A DNA stretch of 64,000 nucleotides, from positions 4,213,367-4,277,366 of the forward strand of contig NW_026089623.1 of NCBI RefSeq assembly GCF_024586455.1. Reading direction: 5' to 3'. The translations under genes and the position numbers were made by a program. The notes under the pieces were generated by a model. The model saw only the letters and a list, made by a program, of their open reading frames with translations. It ran no database searches and was not told the DNA's origin. Below, in pieces: positions 22,977 to 34,215 of the stretch. How positions within the stretch are numbered: the stretch's first letter is position 1; the number at the start of each line of letters is the position of its first letter. Source of the DNA: Bactrocera neohumeralis (Eukaryota > Arthropoda > Insecta > Diptera > Tephritidae).

Positions 22977-23909
22977 CTATTTCTGTCTACAAATGCGTCT
23001 CGTTTCCCTTTTCAACTCTCGGTATCTATCCCATCCCGCACGTGTTGTGGTCGATCGTAACGTTGCGAGGTAGGCAGACTGTTTTCTCTCCGCTGCGACA
23101 CGGCATTCCTCGCCGTACCAGCTGTTCTTTTGCACTTTCCGAAAACCAATGGTTTCGGTTGCAGCTGTACGTAAGGAATTTGAAATACCGTCCCACAGTT
23201 CTCTTATACCGAGTTGTTGACGAGTGCTCTCAGAGAGCAGGAGTGCAAGTCGAGTAGAAAATCGTTCGGCTGTCTGTTGTGATTGCAGCTTCTCGACGTC
23301 GAACCTTCCTTGTGTTTGTTGGCGTGCGTTTTTTGCTGCACAGAGGCGGGTGCGAGTCTTGGCTACAACAAGATAGTGGTCCGAGTCGATGTTAGGACCT
23401 CGGAGCGCACGCACATCTAAAACACTGGAGACGTGTCTTCCGTCTATCACAACATGATCGGTCTGGTTGGTAGTTTTTCGATCCGGAGACAGCCAGGTAG
23501 CTTGATGAATCTTCTGGTGCTGGAATCTAGTACTACAGATAACCATATTTCGGGCCCCGGCGAAGTCAATCAGCCTCAACCCATTTGGGGATATTTCGTC
23601 GTGGACGCTGAATTTACCGACCGTAGTGCCAAATATACCTACTTTGCCCATCCTGGCGTTAAAGTCGCCAAGCACGATTTAGACATCGTGGCGGGGGCAG
23701 CTCTCATAAGCGCGCTCCAAGCGCGCATAGAAGGCATCTTTGGTCACATCGTCCTTCTCTTCCGTCGGGGCGTGGGCGCAAATCAGCGATATGTTGAAGA
23801 ACCTCGCTTTGATGCGGATTGTGGCTAGAGGTTCATTCACCGGAGTGAATGATAGTACTCGGCGACGGAGTCTCTCTCCCACCACGAATCCAACACCAAA
23901 CTTGCGCAC
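22977..23909 (-). pseudogene. RTE endonuclease domain (AP-endonuclease type), frameshifted
   Basis: Two adjoining open segments. 23909-23679 reads KFGVGFVVGERL, ATIRIKARFFNISLICAHAP and the EEKDD block. 23675-22977 reads LGDFNARMGKVGIFGTTVGK, NGLRLIDFAGARNM, TDHVVIDGRH and NIDSDHYLVVAK. GDFNA and SDH are catalytic motifs of the LINE endonuclease that nicks target DNA to prime reverse transcription. The frame changes between the two segments at about 23677. This is the most complete endonuclease in the window. Confidence 0.85.
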
Positions 23910-24183
23910 CTTTATATGACCACTGTAGTAAATCTAACAAGGACCTACTCATCTCTGTCCTTGTCTCGTCCATCGCATTTCTTGGGTGTTTTTTTACGTG
24001 GCGGGTCCCAAATCCAGCGCACAACCCTATGTAGGGGATGTTTCGCCTTCTCACTGTAGCTCGCCTTCGAACGTATGTTCTTATGCTACCCAGAGGATAC
24101 TTGGTCAAAGATCGGAAGTAGTGAGCTGCTTGAGTCATATGTAAAATAATCGTTTCTGGCCACTCCTAAGTGAATGGCGATCA

Positions 24184-24540
24184 GAGAACTTTCCTCACTT
24201 GCGTGAACTTCTACGCATGACTCCATCCTTCATGTATAGCAACAAATTTAGGCCAAAAACCGCTAAAACTATTGTAATTACTTTTAATTTATATAAATAA
24301 TCATTAGTGTACGCAAACTTTTTTTTGATATAAAGTATGCCCATTTTAAGCTTAAGCATTAATTTTTTTTATTTGTGTAAAAAAAAATTTTTTGATATGC
24401 TAAATTTAATGTTAAATATACATCTTTTGAAATGGATAGAAAAAAACTACAAAACCTCTTAATTTTAAAACAAATAAACCTGTCGTAATTTAATAGAATT
24501 AGGTGTATGTAAACTTTATTGGTCCACTCTATATAATTAG
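24184..24540 (+). mobile_element. Probable 3' part and end of the split Tc1-like element
   Basis: Just after the GATCA repeat, a decayed frame may correspond to the last transposase residues. It is followed by non-coding sequence with GTGTACGCAAACTTTT (about 24307) and GTGTATGTAAACTTTATTGG with CCACTCTATATA (about 24503-24537). Tc1 ends commonly have the complement of this pattern (CAGTGG...AAGTTTACATACACC type), which supports an end near 24532. No left TIR was found to pair with it. Inference of moderate strength. Confidence 0.45.
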
Positions 24541-24939
24541 TAGAGCGATTTTTAATTTGCATAACAGTTTTGACCTCTCGCCACCGTGATTCACCTGTAA
24601 TGGCCATGCTGGTTTTATTGTTCTTTACGAGCAGCTGACCCTTTAGCTAATGCTTTGGTAGATTCCTGCGATCAAACGCGCCTTAAAAAAGGAGATATGC
24701 CTGCGTACTAAGGAGTAACGTATCACCAAAACAGCCCAATGAGCTTGTCTAGTTTTTAAATAGATGTAAGATTTTATAACATATTGTTAGTCTTGTAAAA
24801 CAAACAGCAGATTCAATAAATAAAAGACATTGTAAAAAAAATTTAAAATATTACAATATTATATTAAAATGAACTTACATGATACATTTTAAACTGAAGA
24901 AAGCAAAACTCGATAAAATAATAAACAGTTTGTGATTTA
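24541..24939. other. AT-rich sequence, nothing recognised
   Basis: No ORF with a family signature and no clear repeat. It includes an ACAATATTATATT-like AT stretch just before an RTE relic. Confidence 0.5.
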
Positions 24940-25895
24940 CGACAAATTGCCACTTAAGAGGCCCTCCCGATTCTTTCGGAACTTTTGGTATTGTTGAACG
25001 TCAGTTTCCATAGCTATATTAATTTTACGGGGATACCAAATTGAGATATAGCGGCAGCTCCTTTTCGTGCTGTCAAAAGCCACTTTGAAATGGAAGAAAA
25101 GGTGGTGTGTGTCGATTCTCTTCTCACGAGTTTTCTCACGAGTTTTCTCTAAGATTTGGCGCATGGTGAATATCTGATCGGTTGTTGATTTTTCCGGCCT
25201 AAGACCCAAGAGATGGAGTCAATAGAATTTTATACGCGATGTTGAGGATTCTTATCCCACGGTAGTTGGCGCAGATTGTAGGGTCTCCCTTTCTGTGAAT
25301 TGGGCAGAGCACATTCAAATTCCAATCGTCGGGCATGCTTTCGTCCGACCATATTCTACAAAGAAGCTGATACATGCTCCGTATTTGTTATTTGCCGCCG
25401 TGTTTGAATAGCTTGACACAGCCGCTTTGTTGTTTTTCAGACGGATATTTGCTATTAGAACTTCTCCAAGGTCGGGCAATGGAACGCCCTTTCCATCGTC
25501 ATCGATTGGGGAATCGGATTGTTTTTACTACCTTTAAGCTAGCTGGAGTACTGTTCTTTCCATAATTTCAGTATGCCGTGTGCATCAGTCACTAGATCAC
25601 CTCTGGAGGTTCTGCAAGAGTACGCTCAGGTCTAGAGACCTTCTGTTAGTCGCCGCATCTTTTCGTAAAATTTTCGAGCATTACCCTTGTCGGTCAGCTT
25701 ATCAAGCTCTTCGCACTCACGCATTTCGGCCTCTTTCCTTTTTTGTCTGCAAATGTGTCTCGCTTCCCTATTCAACTCGCGGCATGCACGTCTAAACCAC
25801 TGGAGGCGTATCTTCCGGCTATCACAACATGATCGATAATTGGTACCTTTTCGATTCGGATCCATTACTCTGCGACGGAGTCTTTCTCCCACCAC
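24940..25895 (-). mobile_element. RTE-clade LINE relic, copy E
   Basis: Old, internally deleted copy. Minus-strand pieces: FTMRQILEKTREKTREK and RIDTHHLFFHFKVAFDSTKR (25209-25060), the fingers region (about 25240-25300), the connector with NARKFYEKMRRLTEGL (25700-25640) and an early endonuclease piece VGERLRRRV (25885-25860) fused to it by a large deletion. A small in-frame tandem duplication repeats the KTREK codons (TCTCACGAGTTT twice, 25122-25150). Neither the tail nor the C-terminal third is present. Confidence 0.75.
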
Positions 25896-26169
25896 GAATT
25901 CCCATCAAATTTGCGTTGATGTAATAAATGCCTTGTCCTGTTCATCGTACTTCTTGGACGAAGTTGATGACAGCTTTTTCTTTTATGAGGATATCAATCA
26001 GCTTGGCAGCGGCACTTTCTTAATTAACGGACCAGACATTCCAGGTGCATTCCCTTACAGGCCTCTTTGGAGGGCCGGTATGAAGTGGCTGATGAAAACT
26101 GGAAAAATGAGTAAATCCTGCTCACTGTCTTTTTTGACATCATTTTACCTTGAATTTACCCTACACCCC

Positions 26170-26380
26170 CAATATTTCTACATATTGCCTTCAGAATTTT
26201 TTTTGTTACCTTGTCTGAAAAGGCCGATGAAAGGGTTCCAAGCAGCATGCACCTTGGCTCTCAAGGCTATTCCGAAGAATACCTTCCGTGAAGCCTTCAA
26301 TGCTTGGAAATCGCACTGGTAGCGATACATCGACGCAGAAAGAGCCTATTTTGAAAGTTTTTAAAGAATTTTATTTAATA
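26170..26380 (+). pseudogene. Mariner transposase C-terminal relic
   Basis: Plus strand reads FFLLPCLKRPMKG, then after a small deletion ALKAIPKNTFREAFNAWK, a stop in place of a residue at about 26320, and RYIDAERAYFESF. This is the tail of mariner transposases (block L-RPMKG followed by KN-F--CF--WK-RW--CI---G-YFE). Catalytic residues lie upstream and are not readable. Upstream 25900-26160 may belong to another element. Inactive. Confidence 0.7.
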
Positions 26381-27179
26381 AATGACACGTAACAAAAAAG
26401 CTTCCAGTACGTTGTCCATGAATTCAGCCGCAATTTTGGTCTAAACGAAAAATTTCAAAAAGATTATTTATCTGTAGGAAAATCGCTATAGCGCTATGGA
26501 AGCTTTTTTGTTTGTGAAATTTGACAAATTTTCGGTGGCTTGAAGAAGAAGTATCGATTTGTCGACAGTTTTTCGTAGAAAAAAAAGGGAAGACTTAAAA
26601 AAGATTTAAAGATTGGAGTCGCTATGTTCCCCAATATGTTCGCTTTCATAAGAAACTCTGAAGCGACTGTAATAATTTGAATTTCGATTTCAAAGTTTGA
26701 GAGCATGTTAATTTTAGTGTTTATTATTACATGGTGTATACTTTCCGATAATGCAACAAAAAATCGATTTCAACCACATAATTTCACACTGAGAATATAC
26801 CTTAAATCAGTGTATGTTCGCTCCGATTGAGATATTTGCATTTAAATATGAAAATTTCGTAAATTTTATTTTGTATTTTTTATTTCCTCGAATTATAGTA
26901 ATCTTTTCTTTCATATTATGCACTTTTTATACACTTACACTTCACTACAATATTTCTACATATTTGTTTTATATTTATTATTTAGATATTTGCTTAAAAT
27001 AAGCATTTTATTTTTTACACAAATTTCACTACATGCACAATAATATAAGTGTTCCGTGTTGCCAAATAATAAGTATTGCCATATCAACACATTTATCAAA
27101 CGAAGAAAAACAAATAAAAAAATATGATTATATCCCAAATACATAAATCATTCTATTTTCCTGATAAATCATTATTTTT
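26381..27179. other. AT-rich sequence, nothing recognised
   Basis: Several short ORFs appear on both strands with no family signature. Base composition explains them. No inverted or tandem structure noted. Confidence 0.5.
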
Positions 27180-27332
27180 GATCGGCCAGGATTTATTTTT
27201 TTTGAAGCGCGGCCGAAGGCCGCCAATGCAAAAAGAACGTTTCTCGAAAAAAACCTGACACCGCCAACGCAAAAAGGGGTTTTACTCGAAAAAAAACCTG
27301 ACACACCCCGGTTTTGGATCGGCCAGGATTAC
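27180..27332. repeat. GC-rich island with direct and inverted motifs
   Basis: GATCGGCCAGGATT occurs at about 27180 and again at about 27317. Between them lie GCGCGGCCGAAGGCCGCC (a near palindrome) and two copies of a unit containing GCCAA(C/T)GCAAAAAG, CTCGAAAAAAA and CCTGACAC. The composition is unlike the AT-rich surroundings. No gene. A related motif occurs inverted at 28276-28296. Confidence 0.65.
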
Positions 27333-28124
27333 TCATAAACTATAAGTTTGCGGCGGCTATAATTATATATATACCATACCACTTTTAACTTGGAAATCGT
27401 GGGAAGGTATACTAAAGTTTCCCCAAATATAATATTGCTAACACTTATATTTTTTTAAAATATTCCCTATTAAAAATTCAAAAATTTATATTAATAACAT
27501 TTAGTATTTCGCAATGTTTCTATATAAGTTTTTCTATATTAACTATAATAAAGTATACTTTCCAACAGTTTTCAAGCAATCATGGGTGGAATTCAAGACA
27601 GAGTTACTTAGCTGTCAGAATTGCAAACCAATTCTGATTTTCAATGGTGTCACAGAATCTGTTTGGATTTTCGTCTTTTCGAATTTATTTCCAAAACCTC
27701 AATAATTAAGACTTTTCTTGTTTCATTCTTATGTTTTCCCCTATAGAAATAAAGATAAATTAATTCGTAATAATAAAATAACGTGATTTCTTAACTTACA
27801 TTTGAAATCTGTGAGCGCCTCTCTTCTTGCTTTGTTTCTGATCGCAAAACCGATAAAATTGGTTTCTGTGACACCCAAAACCGATACAAATTCTGTTTCG
27901 AGTATCAAATCAATAATATCTGAATTCATGACACCTACTACTTTTTTTGATCGATTTCAATTCTGATTCCGACAACTATCAGATTCCACAACACCCCTGT
28001 ATAATTGAGTTGTGAACACTTTTTCCTTATACATATATATATATGTATAATATGTGATTTATATTTAGTATACACAAATAAGTTAAACTCTATGATAACA
28101 TTATACAATTTATATCATATCGAG
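27333..28124. other. AT-rich sequence, nothing recognised
   Basis: Short ORFs without family signature. Several diverged occurrences of CCGATACAAATTCTG/TTCTGATT-type words appear at 27590-27990, perhaps an old low-copy tandem, but too weak to define. Confidence 0.4.
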
Positions 28125-28264
28125 GTGACTGAAGTACTTTTGCGTAGTACTCCTTGCTTCGTTGTCGAACTTATACCCTTTGTGACTGAATTACTTTCGG
28201 GTGGTACTCCTTTTGAGTTAATAAAAATAACCTGGGTGACTGAAGTACTTTTGCTTAGTACTCC
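28125..28264 (+). repeat. Three-copy minisatellite, ~55 bp period
   Basis: GTGACTGAAGTACTTTTGCG, GTGACTGAATTACTTTCGGG and GTGACTGAAGTACTTTTGCT begin near 28125, 28181 and 28234, each followed by TAGTACTCCT or GGTACTCCT. The copies diverge after the first 30 bases. An inverted GGACTTCGGCCGCGC motif follows at about 28280, matching the island at 27205. Confidence 0.7.
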
Positions 28265-28859
28265 TTTCTGTGTTGGCGGACTTCGGCCGCGCTTTACAAA
28301 AATAACATTTTAATTTGAAATATAATTTATAGACACACTTGTTTTTATTAGAACTAAGATTGCTAAACAAAGAATGAGGAATTATAGGAAAAAAGAGAAA
28401 TTGCAGCGAATTGCTCATATTTGCTTATGATCATATGGCAGCGCTTCATTTCCTCATAATTGTTAGCACATACATAATGCTCACTACGAGTGCAGAAACT
28501 GATTTTTAAAATAGAAATTTCTTACTTATAAATCCTGCAATAAGTGTAATTTGTGAATTTGTTTAAATATTTACAGTTTAGTTAAAGGATTTTGAAGTGA
28601 AATATGTGCGGTACCTATAACCCCTATATATTTTTTAATCAATAATTAAATCCTTTTATCGGTTTACCAATGGAAATAAAGCAACAAATTAACTTCACTT
28701 GATAGGTTATACTCAACTGAAATATTACAATAATGTTACCCAAAGACATCTTTTATTACATAAATGCATTACATCAAATACAAAATTTTTATTTAATACA
28801 CAATTCACTTACAATTCCTCCACCATTTTTGGCGCATTCGAAAAGTTTACATTGCGTTG
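28265..28859. other. Sequence upstream of the LOA-like LINE, nothing recognised
   Basis: AT-rich. It may contain the 5' UTR of the LINE that starts by 28884, but no boundary or target duplication can be defined. Confidence 0.4.
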
Positions 28860-28883
28860 CTTACTCTAGTGGTGCGCAACAGA

Positions 28884-29838
28884 TGCGCAGTGTTGTCACC
28901 AGGAATAAAGGGATGTCCAACTTATTCCAGTGTGAGAGCGCTTCCCGTGCCGAGGGCTTCTTCATACTAGGGAAGATAGCCAAAGACCAGGCAGCCGGTA
29001 CCCCAGTTGATGAGGCTGAAACAAAGCGCCTCAAATCTATCGTAGAGGAATATGAAGGCTACCTGAAAAGGATGCAATCACAACCTCAAGAAGAGAGCAA
29101 GCGAGAGAACACTTCTCAGAAGAGAAATCGCTCCATCACAGAAGTACCCGGAACTCAGCCCAAAAAACCGAGGCGGAGCGAAGGTGAACACAGCAGCACA
29201 ACAACGGCAAGGCATTTCTGCGATGTTGCCAGAGATAGCCTGCAGGTGGCCATCATAGACGGAAATTCCTCCTCTCCGAGCACAATGCAGGAGAGATGGG
29301 TGGAGATCGACGACAGATTGTCGAGTATGGTGCTAAGCTATGTACTCGACAATCCTGCGGGTCCTCACCCGGAGTTTTGATTCTTCTGAGACCCTCAGGG
29401 GCTACAGGGTCATCAAGTGCGCGGACCAGGCCTCGCTGGATTTCCTGACGGGTAGTGTTGCTAAAATGAGCAACGCCTTTGTAGGCTTATACCCGCCAAG
29501 GACATTCCGAAGAGACCTCGTGCTCGCATTTGGTTACCCCTCTAGAGGAGCCAGGAGAAAAACTCCTGCGGTGCATTAAGTTGCAGAACAAATCTATACC
29601 TAGTATAGATGAGTGCCAGCTAATCTAAGCAAGCAAGGCAATACTAGTGGCCATTTGTGATGAGTCCATTGAGGCTCTGAAGAAGACTGACTACAAAATC
29701 AGCTTCGGAATCCGCAAAGCCAGACTAAAAATATTCCAAGGCGACAAAGCGGCTGACGAAGACGACACGGAAGAGGTCGACGACGCCAGCCAGTTGCTAA
29801 AGAATGTGGGCATCGAAGAAACCCGAAATGCCCAATAA
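28884..29838 (+). pseudogene. LOA-like ORF1 (gag-like RNA-binding protein), broken
   Basis: From the ATG at 28884: MRSVVTRNKGMSN, a helical acidic/basic region (SIVEEYEGYLKRMQ), a Lys/Arg-rich stretch (KKPRRSEG), then after a frameshift near 29360 SSETLRGYRVIKCAD and FVGLYPPRTF, and last SFGIRKARLKIF and an acidic tail ending at 29838. The layout fits LINE ORF1 proteins, which bind the element RNA. I do not see an intact set of CCHC knuckles. The stop overlaps the putative ORF2 start. Confidence 0.65.
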
Positions 29839-30500
29839 CATAAGATCCGTACAGATAAACCTGCAGCACTCGAAGAGTGCTACAGCGAATCTGACAACCC
29901 TCGTGAACGAGGGGGACATCGACATCAGCCTAGTACAGGAGCCCTGGGTCAATGAAGATACCATTAAAGGGCTAAACAGCAGCAACCATAACCTGTTTTA
30001 CACACGGAACAGAGGTAAACCTAGGGCATGCATTCTTATCAATAAAAGTACAAATGCATTTCTTTGTCCTAATTACAGCACAGCAGATGTCACAGTGGTA
30101 AAGATGGAACAGAAGGAAAAGCCCTTCTTCTTGGTCTCGGCCTACTTGGCCCATGACGAAGACATACCACCGGCCCCGCTCACCAGACTAGTAGAGGAGA
30201 ACAGGAAGGAGGATGTCCTAATAGGGTGTGATGCAAACGCAAGGCACACCGTATGGGGTAGCTCCAGTATAAACACCAGAGGTGAGTCACTCTTGCAGTA
30301 TATTTTGAATAGTAATCTAAGTATTTGCAATAAGGGCGATAAGCCAACTTTTATTTTCCCAAGCTCGGATAGGTTTCCGGGGTGGGAGGAAGTGCTTGAC
30401 CTCACGCTATCAACAGACACAGACAGTCTCGTTGTGGATAACTAGAGGGTATCCGATGAGCCTTCCATGTCGGATCACTCCTGAATACTCTTCAGCATCC
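29828..30500 (+). pseudogene. LOA-like endonuclease domain
   Basis: Starts MPNNIRSVQINLQHSKSAT, then ISLVQEPWV (EP motif), KPRACILINK, FFLVSAYLAHD, VLIGCDANARH (the D-N motif), WGSSSINTRGESLLQYIL and LDLTLSTD; after a stop at 30446 it reads MSDHS (terminal SDH motif). These are the catalytic blocks of APE-type LINE endonuclease in the right order. The ATG at 29828 overlaps the ORF1 stop by 11 bases. Confidence 0.8.
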
Positions 30501-30639
30501 GCGAGAAGTACAGTGCGCCTCTCACTTACCGGAACCCTAGAAGAACGGCATGGGGAAAATTTACCAGTATAGCAACAAAATGCCTTAAAAAGGGCGGCAA
30601 TAAGAGCATCAGAAATCCTGAGGAATTAGATTCAGAAGT

Positions 30640-31990
30640 AGAGAAGTTGGAAAAAATTCTAACCACAACTTTTAATAAATCTGCCTACATAAGGGCGGAG
30701 GGAAGTGAGTGGACCTCCTCGGCAAAAGAGTCTCTGGAGGTACTAATCACAACGCACTTCCCCGGGAGTCAGCAAACACCTTCAACGAGGGTTCAACCAG
30801 AACCACCGCTGAACGCAGCTGACTATCGAAGCCAAATAGTAGACAAAAGAAAATCAAATACGCCATAAATAGTTTTGCACCATATAAAGCGGCAGGTCCT
30901 GACGGGATTATGCCCATAATGCTGCGAAAACTGGTAGAACCAATGGTTCTAAGGCTAGAAAATATATACAAAGCTAGCATACAACTATCTTACATCCCAA
31001 GAAGTTGGAAAAGAAGTAAAGTTGTGTTCCTCCCAAAACCAGGCACAAGAACACACGAGAATGCCAAGGATTTTAGACCTATAAGCCTTACCTCCTTTAT
31101 GCTGAAGGTACTAGAAAGGCTGATAGATCTACACGTAAGAACAATAATGGCGGAGAAGTTATCGAAGTCCCAACATGCGTACATGAAGGGCCGATCAACC
31201 GAAACCGCCCTTCACGAGGTGATAATTGTAATTGAAAAATCACTATATCACAAACAATACGCCATGGCTGCATTTCTAGACATAGAGGGCGCCTTCAACA
31301 ACATAGAAGTAAATGCGATAATTAATTCTCTGGCACATGGTGGTATAGACGACACTGTGTGCAGATGGATACTATCGATGCTTGAGAATAGGAAGATTAT
31401 AGCTTCAAACGGCGCTGCAACACAAACAAGCTATGTGAGTAGAGGAACGCCTCAAGGGGGGGTCCTCTCTTCGCTTCTATGGGTTGCAGCGCTGAACGAA
31501 ATACTACTCCAACTAAACGGTGGAGAAGTGAAAGCAGTAGCGTATGCAGACGATATAGTGTTTTTGGTTTCAGGCATGTTTCCTTCAACAGTCAGCGAGA
31601 TTATGGAAAGAGCACTTCGTAGGTTAACCTATGGGCTAAAAACAATGGTCTAGGAGTTAACCCGAACAAAACAGAACTGATGCTATTCACTAGCAGAACC
31701 AAAATACCTCAGTTTCAACTTCCGGTACTAAACGGTACAACACTCACTCTATCCCCCACAGCTAAATACTTGGAGGTGGAGATTGACACCAAACTGTCCT
31801 GGAAAATAAATATAGGAAAAAGAATAAACAAAGCATACATGGCCTACTATACTTATATAATTGTCAACAAGAATTGGGGCCTTAAACCAAGTATCTATAA
31901 TCATGTGGATGTATACGGCTGTCATAAGACCTATACTTACATATGGAGCTCTGGTATGGTGGCCAGCGCTAAACAAACAATACAATATTA
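30640..31990 (+). pseudogene. LOA-like reverse transcriptase domain
   Basis: Open segment 30910-31653 with AAGPDGIMP just upstream (30890), SKVVFLPKPG, KDFRPISLTSFMLKVLERL, QHAYMKGRSTETALH, AAFLDIEGAFNN (motif A), GTPQGGVLSSLLW (motif B) and VAYADDIVFLV (motif C, catalytic). After a frame change near 31640 come NPNKTELM, TRTKIPQF and KYLEVEIDTKLSWK (thumb). Active-site aspartates are intact, but frame breaks flank the domain. Confidence 0.85.
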
Positions 31991-33020
31991 GAAAATTAAA
32001 TGGAATGCAAAGAGCAGCATGTGCGTTTGTTACGGGTGCAATCAGGTCATGTCCGACTGATGCGCTCAATGTGATCCTGCATCAACTACCAATGGACATT
32101 TTTATTCACAAAACAGCAGCTATTGCGGCGATAAGAATAAAAGAATTGGGAGGTTGGAATCAGCAGAACTACGGACATAGTGTAATTCTAAACAAGTTCA
32201 CTATTAACAAATCAGACTACATTCTCCCAAAGCTGGATTTCAACAGACACTTCCAGGTGAGGATACCATCTAGACGAGAATGGAGAAGAGGTTCAATGGT
32301 AGAGGAAGATACCACCTCAGTCTATACCGACGGGTCCAAAATGGACTGCGGAGTAGGCACGAGGGTATTCTCCGCTGATCTAGGCATATCTCTCTCTATA
32401 CGTCTACCGAACTCGGCTAGCATCTTCCAAGCAGAAGTACTAGGCATAGAAAAAGCCTGCGAAGTTCTATTAGAAAACCACGGGAATATACATAAAGCAA
32501 CTATATTTACGGACAGCCAGGCGGCCCTCCTGGCATTGTCTTCACCCATGACAAATTCCAGTATAGTTCACAACTGCAAGAGAGCACTAAGCTCAATATA
32601 GGACAAGCTCCAGCTAAACTTGATCTGGGTTCCCGGCCACAGGAATATTTTCGGTAACGAAAAAGCAGACGAGTTGGCAAAGTCATGAGCTTTCCTCAAT
32701 GAATCCAAGGCGGAGCTAATACCAAGCCCGCCAGGATCGATGAAAGGAGAGATCAATAGACAATTTCAGCAAATTGCAAACAACAGGTCGAAAAACATTA
32801 CAAAATGCGTCATAACTAAACAATTATGGCCAACATATGACAGGAAAAGAACCAATGACTTATTAAATAGGTCAAGAAAAAGTATTTACAGAATAACAGC
32901 TACAACAACAGGGCACTGGCCATTTGGGGAACATGTGTCCAAAATGGGATTGCCCTACAACGACATCTGCCGTAGCTGCGGAGTAGCAGGGAACAAGGAA
33001 ACACTCCTACCTACCTATCT
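31990..33020 (+). pseudogene. LOA-like RNase H domain and C-terminal region
   Basis: Follows the RT thumb: RAACAFVTGAIRSCPTDAL, then RNase H with SVYTDGSKMDCGVG (about 32320), FQAEVLGIEKACE (about 32430), ATIFTDSQAALLAL (about 32500) and LIWVPGHRN-GNEKADELA (about 32620-32690), giving the D-E-D-D catalytic set. Stops interrupt at about 32600 and 32688. The tail has CRSCGVAGNKET (about 32970), part of a cysteine motif. RNase H would remove RNA from the cDNA hybrid. Confidence 0.8.
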
Positions 33021-33027
33021 ACCTATG
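33005..33027 (+). repeat. Short tetranucleotide tail of the LOA-like LINE
   Basis: CTACCTACCTATCTACCTAT, a simple repeat just downstream of the last coding block. LOA and related LINEs often end in simple repeats instead of poly-A, so this is a plausible 3' tail. Confidence 0.5.
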
Positions 33028-33308
33028 TACATTAGAACAACTGACTTTTGACCCTTCAATACCCAATAAAAGGATTTAAGCTTGTTACCTCTCAATCATT
33101 AAATGTTTTTAATCATTTTCCATTGAAAATAATACTATGATGCTTCAAATTACAATACGTTTCATCAAATACCTTTAAATTTCACAAATTTATTTAATTT
33201 TCATTGTTTTACATTTTTTTTAAGTGGTCTTGAACGATGCAACAAATCCTCCGTTTTCATATTTTTTGGTAAGATTTCAATCTGGCCATCGCTCGTTTCC
33301 AATTGATA

Positions 33309-33389
33309 AACGTCAAAACCTACTGAACTCGATTAGCTGTCAAAGTTCAGTAGGTTTTAGGACGTTTAGCAATTGCTTAGCAATTGCTC
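33309..33389. repeat. Hairpin and adjacent palindromic doublet
   Basis: AACGTCAAAACCTACTGAACT (first 20 bases pair) at 33309-33329 is complementary to 33344-33366 with a two-base insertion, leaving a 14-base loop. Immediately after lie two AGCAATTGCT palindromes in tandem (33368-33388). No gene overlaps. It may be the core of a tiny MITE. Confidence 0.6.
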
Positions 33390-33810
33390 TCTCACTTCCA
33401 GCGAGAGGGGAGTTGGGCATCTCTTTATCTCTGGTTGTCACAATTTTCGTGGTAGAACATGATAATTTCTCATCAAAGGCAACACTACCTCAGTACTGTA
33501 ATCACAATGAATACACCCCCTTTCCGAAGTACCTGGTTTTCTAATAATAGGAATGTGATTTCTTTTCAAAAAAGAAAACACTAATCGTTAAATAAACTCA
33601 AATGTAATGGTGTTAAATCACACCTTCTTGGAAGCCATTCAATGTCACAATTTCTTCAAATAACCGAATCAAGTATCACAAGTGTCATTTTGCAATGTTA
33701 TTTACAATAGGGGGATTCTCCTGCTCTTACAAGAGTGCACGATGACACAAAATGCAAAAATTCTATACCGAAATATGCAAGGGCACGAGAGCACCCATGG
33801 CAGATTCTAG

Positions 33811-34215
33811 TGATATAAGAACAGCTCTCAAGAAATGTTAAAACTTTATATAAAAAAACGCTTAGGAAATGGTCAAGAAAATTTCCTGCTGTGAATTTTA
33901 TTGTGCTAGTATGCAGCTCTAAAGAAATGTAGTACTAATTTTTAATAAATTTTTTCAATAAAATGCGAATATGGCAACGCTGGTTTTGCGAAGAAACATC
34001 AAATCAACAATTGTTTCTTGAAGGAAATTCAAAGTAATCGTTAAATTCATCCTAAATTAGTTAAAATCATTATTATGAAATATAGTATAGTTGAAGTATA
34101 GTTCAACTTACCAATCATCAATCACATTCTTTAAATCGCAATGAAAATATTTATATAAAAAATAAGACATAATATGTCTTTATGTAAAATGACAGCTAAA
34201 ACAGGGTTGCATATA
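33811..34215 (+). repeat. Dispersed TIR-type repeat, copy related to 46659-47165
   Basis: Matches the complement of about 46800-47165 over most of its length: CAGCTCTCAAGAAA at the left edge, GCGAAGAAACATCAAATCAA in the middle, CTACCAATCATCAA-type sequence near 34110. The far end equivalent to the other TIR is missing or decayed. Non-coding, so likely a MITE or a non-autonomous element. Confidence 0.7.

Larger units (their letters stand above)
21252..24178 (-). mobile_element. RTE-clade LINE copy D, near full length (2.9 kb)
   Basis: The longest RTE copy here. The 3' GAA-type tail is at 21256-21270, and the 5' region extends through the endonuclease into leader sequence. GATCA occurs on both sides (21247-21251 and 24179-24183), a likely target duplication that also restores adjacency of Tc1-like sequence. 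Domain order on the minus strand is apurinic/apyrimidinic-type endonuclease, connector, RT and C-terminal region. All are present, but the copy is frameshifted and the RT palm carries a deletion (about 22130-22220). Confidence 0.8.
28860..33031 (+). mobile_element. LOA-like LINE (ORF1, EN, RT, RNase H), decayed
   Basis: One collinear plus-strand LINE of about 4.2 kb. The order is ORF1, endonuclease, reverse transcriptase, RNase H and a cysteine-containing tail, with a simple ACCT/ATCT repeat at 33005-33027 at the 3' end. Presence of RNase H after RT, together with the endonuclease blocks, points to the LOA group of the I/Jockey/R1 superclade; I, R1 or Jockey relatives cannot be excluded without alignment. 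Several stops and frameshifts mean it is not active. Confidence 0.8.

Noticed and set aside
25840..26170. 160-codon ORF as a new gene (5' part)
   Set aside because: Its 3' end is a mariner transposase relic and its start overlaps an RTE relic in another orientation, so the ORF is a chance fusion of remnants.
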